Shown here in pieces: positions 61,673 through 64,000 of a DNA stretch of 64,000 nucleotides (its first letter is position 1; the number at the start of each line of letters is the position of its first letter). The notes under the pieces were generated by a model. The model was not told where the DNA came from, did no database searches, and saw only the letters and a list, made by a program, of their open reading frames with translations. The DNA is from Microbacterium sp. YJN-G (lineage in GTDB: Bacteria; Actinomycetota; Actinomycetes; Actinomycetales; Microbacteriaceae). Where the stretch lies: NCBI RefSeq assembly GCF_015040615.1, contig NZ_CP060402.1, forward strand, positions 3,224,001-3,288,000. The letters run 5' to 3'. Both the position numbers and the translations under genes were made by a program.

Positions 61673-63121
61673 ATGCGCACTATCGTCAAGCACGCCCTCT
61701 GGGGCGCGCTCATCGCCGGCGGCGTATCGCTGCTCGGCGCGACGGCCGCGAACGCGGCCGAAACGAACGGAGACGACGGTCTCCTCTCCGGCACGCAGGT
61801 CGTCGCCCCGATCACGGCACCCGTCGAGGTCAGCGACAATTCCCTGTCGCTGCTCGGAGACAGCTTCGCCGACTCGTCGGCGGATGCTGACCCGGCCCCG
61901 GCTCCCGAGACCGACGCTCAGACGAGCGGCGTCGACGGAACCGCCTCGGGTACTCAGGTCGTGGCGGATGCCGACGCACCGGTCACCGTGACCGACAACA
62001 GCGTCGCCGTGCTGGGAACGTCCAGCACTGACGGCGACAGCACGGCACCTGCGACGTCCGAAGACGGCACCACCGACGCCAGCACCACCGGCAGCGATGG
62101 AACCGCCTCCGGCACGCAGGCGGTCGCGGATGCCGACGCACCGGTCACCGTGACCGACAACAGCGTCGCCGTGCTGGGCACGTCCAGCACCGACGGCGAC
62201 AGCACGGCATCTGCGACGTCCGAAGACGGAACCAACGACGCCACCACTGACGGCGCTGACGGCATCGCCTCCGGCACCCAGGTGCTCGCACCGACCGACG
62301 CACCGATCACCGTGACCGACAACAGCGTCGCCGTGCTGGGCACGTCCAGCACGGGCGGCGACAGCACCGCCACCGCGGCATCCGAAGACGGAACCGATTA
62401 CGCCAGCACCAGCGGCACCGACGGTATCGCCTCGGGCACCCAGGTGCTCGCACCGGCCGACGCACCCGTCACCGTGACCGACAACAGCGTCGCCGTGCTG
62501 GGCACGTCCAGCACGGACGGCGACACGACCGCCCCGGCGGAGCCGACCGACGTATCCACGGACGGGCTCACCGACGGGCTCACCGAGGGTCTCACGGACG
62601 GCGAGGGAGCCCTCTTCGGCTTCCCGCTGCTCGCCCGGGCCGCGGTGGACGTGACCGGTGACTCGGACGGCATCTCGGGTGCACTCACGTTCTCGGGCGA
62701 CTCCTTCGCGATCGACGCGGAGGGGACGACGGAGACAGCAGATGGTGAGTCCACGACCGGCGACGGCATGCTGTTCCGCACCGCGCGGCTGATGTTCGCC
62801 GCGGCGTCGGAGCCGGCCGAGGTCGGAAGCGATGTTGTCGTCGACGGCAGCGTCAGCGGCGACCCGGCTCCGCAGCCGCGGACCGAGCCGGCGGCGGGTG
62901 TCGATGAGATCCCTGCCACCGACGTGGTGACCTCGCCGAGCGTGATTGCCTCGGCATCCGCTGTCCTGGACACGCGCACGACTGGCTCGAACGCCACGGG
63001 CTCATCCGCCCTGGCGGCGAGCGTCCTGGCGGCGACCGGCGGTGATTCGGTGGCGGCGCTGGGCCTGCTCGCGGGCCTGATGCTGCTGAGCGGCGGCGCT
63101 CTGGTCGCCCGCATCGTCTGA
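61673..63121 (+). CDS. Chaplin-like repeat surface protein with LAATG sorting-type C-terminus
   Basis: A 482-residue exported protein. Signal peptide about 1-28 (ends ANA-AE). Five chaplin-like units of about 27 residues start at residues 35, 88, 142, 196 and 250; each reads D-G-x-x-SGTQ-x-V-x-(6)-P-[VI]-x-V-x-D-N-S-[VL]-x-[VL]-L-G. Streptomyces chaplins have the same pattern (SGN-x-[VQ]...PV-x-V-C-G-N-[ST]-V-x-V-I-G) but with two Cys, absent here. Linkers are Ser/Thr/Asp/Gly-rich. Near the end LAATG (452-456) precedes a hydrophobic helix and Arg, like class E sortase substrates and the long chaplins ChpA-C. It may form an amyloid-like surface layer. No sortase is in the window. Confidence 0.7.
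   Translation: MRTIVKHALWGALIAGGVSLLGATAANAAETNGDDGLLSGTQVVAPITAPVEVSDNSLSLLGDSFADSSADADPAPAPETDAQTSGVDGTASGTQVVADADAPVTVTDNSVAVLGTSSTDGDSTAPATSEDGTTDASTTGSDGTASGTQAVADADAPVTVTDNSVAVLGTSSTDGDSTASATSEDGTNDATTDGADGIASGTQVLAPTDAPITVTDNSVAVLGTSSTGGDSTATAASEDGTDYASTSGTDGIASGTQVLAPADAPVTVTDNSVAVLGTSSTDGDTTAPAEPTDVSTDGLTDGLTEGLTDGEGALFGFPLLARAAVDVTGDSDGISGALTFSGDSFAIDAEGTTETADGESTTGDGMLFRTARLMFAAASEPAEVGSDVVVDGSVSGDPAPQPRTEPAAGVDEIPATDVVTSPSVIASASAVLDTRTTGSNATGSSALAASVLAATGGDSVAALGLLAGLMLLSGGALVARIV
61934..62581 (+). repeat. Four tandem 162-bp repeats within the chaplin-like gene
   Basis: The unit starts at 61934, 62096, 62258 and 62420, i.e. every 162 bases (54 codons). The coding cores share CCGTGACCGACAACAGCGTC. 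A more distant fifth unit precedes them (from about 61775). Such direct repeats can change in number by recombination. Confidence 0.85.
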
Positions 63122-63212
63122 TGCAGACGAGAGCGGCGGGTGCGGCTCAGTGCCGCATCCGCCGCCTCGGCGCGCTCGGGCGCGGCATCCGGACTCGCCG
63201 CAGACGCGAGAA

Positions 63213-63240
63213 CGCCCCGGGATCCGCAGATCCCGGGGCG
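63213..63240 (-). terminator. Terminator of the rplI transcript
   Basis: CGCCCCGGGATC pairs perfectly with GATCCCGGGGCG across a 4-base loop, 49 bases beyond the rplI stop. It indicates that rplI is no longer co-transcribed with dnaB here. Confidence 0.9.
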
Positions 63241-63264
63241 TCCTTCGACAGGCTCAGGAACCCA
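63241..63264 (+). repeat. Dispersed repeat A
   Basis: TCCTTCGACAGGCTCAGGAA followed by CCCA, directly beside the rplI terminator; two bases differ from the copy at 13613. Confidence 0.85.
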
Positions 63265-63288
63265 TACAGGTTCAGAAGCCCATCGGAA

Positions 63289-63741
63289 TCACTTGGCGGC
63301 GACCACCTGGAGGGTGATCACGGCGGTGACGTCGTCGTGCAGACGGACGGTCGCCTCGTGCTCGCCGACCGACTTGATCGGGGCGGCGAAGTGCACCTTG
63401 CGCTTGTCGATGGAGCCCAGCTCGGCGGCGGCGACAGCGTCGGCCACGTCGGCCGTCTTCACCGAGCCGAACAGGCGACCCTCGGCACCGGCCTTGACGG
63501 CCAGGCGCACCTTGGTGCCCTCGAGCTTCGCCTTGAGGGCGTTCGCCTCGTCGAGGTCGTGGATCGCACGCGCCTTGCGGGCGGCCTGGATCGACTCGAC
63601 CTGCTTGGCGCCACCACGGGTCCACGCGACAGCGAAGCCCTGGGGGATGAGGTAGTTGCGGGCGTACCCGTTCTTGACCTCGATGACGTCACCGGCGCTT
63701 CCGAGCCCGGCGACCTCGTTCGTGAGAATCAGCTTTGCCAT
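63289..63741 (-). CDS. rplI: 50S ribosomal protein L9
   Basis: A 150-residue bL9: the N-terminal RNA-binding domain ([34 protein letters not shown], core [14 protein letters not shown] at about 22-35), long connecting helix, and C-terminal domain ending in ITLQVVAAK. It binds 23S rRNA at the L1 base. It follows rpsR 11 bases downstream. In related genomes dnaB comes next; here the terminator and the surface-protein genes intervene. Confidence 0.97.
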   Translation of the reverse strand: MAKLILTNEVAGLGSAGDVIEVKNGYARNYLIPQGFAVAWTRGGAKQVESIQAARKARAIHDLDEANALKAKLEGTKVRLAVKAGAEGRLFGSVKTADVADAVAAAELGSIDKRKVHFAAPIKSVGEHEATVRLHDDVTAVITLQVVAAK

Positions 63742-63752
63742 GTCGGTACCCC

Positions 63753-64000
63753 TCAGCGGCCAGCGCCGGCGTAGGGCAGGAGAGCCATCTCGCGAGCGTT
63801 CTTGATCGCCTTGGCGATCAGACGCTGCTCCTGCACGGAGACACCGGTGATACGACGGGCGCGGATCTTGCCGCGCTCCGAGATGAACTTGCGAAGCGTT
63901 GCGACGTCCTTGTAGTCAATGACGCCCACGCGGATCGACTTCGCGGGAGCGGTGGGCTTGCCACCCTTCCGCGGCTTGCGGCGGTCGCCGCTCGACTTTC
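63753..64000 (-). CDS. rpsR: 30S ribosomal protein S18 (5' end outside the window)
   Basis: The C-terminal 81 residues of bS18 are encoded, running off the window edge: a basic lead ([13 protein letters not shown]), [33 protein letters not shown], and the end [10 protein letters not shown]. The true start lies beyond 64000. It belongs to the rpsF-ssb-rpsR-rplI ribosomal/replication operon; no zinc-binding CxxC is visible in the part present. Confidence 0.95.
   Translation of the reverse strand, partial: KSSGDRRKPRKGGKPTAPAKSIRVGVIDYKDVATLRKFISERGKIRARRITGVSVQEQRLIAKAIKNAREMALLPYAGAGR

Overview
The window is chromosomal DNA of a high-GC actinobacterium, most likely Microbacterium or a close relative in Microbacteriaceae. 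This is inferred from the roughly 70% GC coding regions, frequent GTG starts, many 4-base ATGA/GTGA gene overlaps, apparently leaderless genes with TANNNT boxes just before the start codon, and a gene set that fits Micrococcales. No tRNA, rRNA, CRISPR array, prophage or transposase was seen.

Layout. 1-1.4 kb is a gene-poor, lower-GC stretch with small ORFs. 1.4-11.5 kb holds an ASCH protein, an aspartate-dehydrogenase-like protein, the copper protein CopC, a DMT exporter, a serine-hydrolase homologue whose catalytic residues are changed, a PIF1-like helicase, a CopD-CtaG fusion and HU. 11.6-13.5 kb has an AbiEi/DUF559 gene between two hairpin repeats, then rpmB-rpmG-rpsN. 13.7-19.2 kb is a carbohydrate ABC transporter (no ATPase) divergent from a Gfo/Idh/MocA oxidoreductase and a LacI regulator. 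19.3-23.9 kb is a five-gene overlapping operon from a Fur/Zur regulator to a 3-methyladenine DNA glycosylase. 24.3-28.7 kb has a DivIVA-like coiled-coil protein with an acidic tail and znuACB with a Zur-type box. 28.7-34.6 kb encodes a 2-oxoacid dehydrogenase (E1a, E1b, E2) and two aminotransferases. 34.7-38.8 kb has a small membrane protein, an ESX-like small protein paired with an alpha/beta hydrolase, a tyrosine phosphatase and purB. 39-47 kb is mainly transporters and small membrane proteins. 47.2-53 kb has topoisomerase IB, a bacterial eRF1-like protein, hydrolases and a DnaJ-NERD fusion. 53-55.6 kb is an operon resembling quinone detoxification (VOC dioxygenase, esterase, flavin oxidoreductase) with a perfect palindrome in front. 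57.2-64 kb is the conserved rpsR-rplI-dnaB locus, with three secreted or surface-protein genes inserted on the opposite strand between rplI and dnaB.

The most unusual part is that insertion. One gene encodes a protein with five chaplin-like repeats (four in exact 54-residue register) and a C-terminal LAATG sorting-type signal, like the long chaplins of Streptomyces but without the cysteines. Its two upstream neighbours are Ala/Pro/Val-rich secreted proteins with the same C-terminal tag (GSTDVSPD). A 19-codon remnant suggests that the pair was duplicated. Upstream of dnaB lies a cluster of DnaA boxes. Several families of intergenic hairpin repeats recur through the window, and one 24-bp repeat sits in frame inside the helicase gene.
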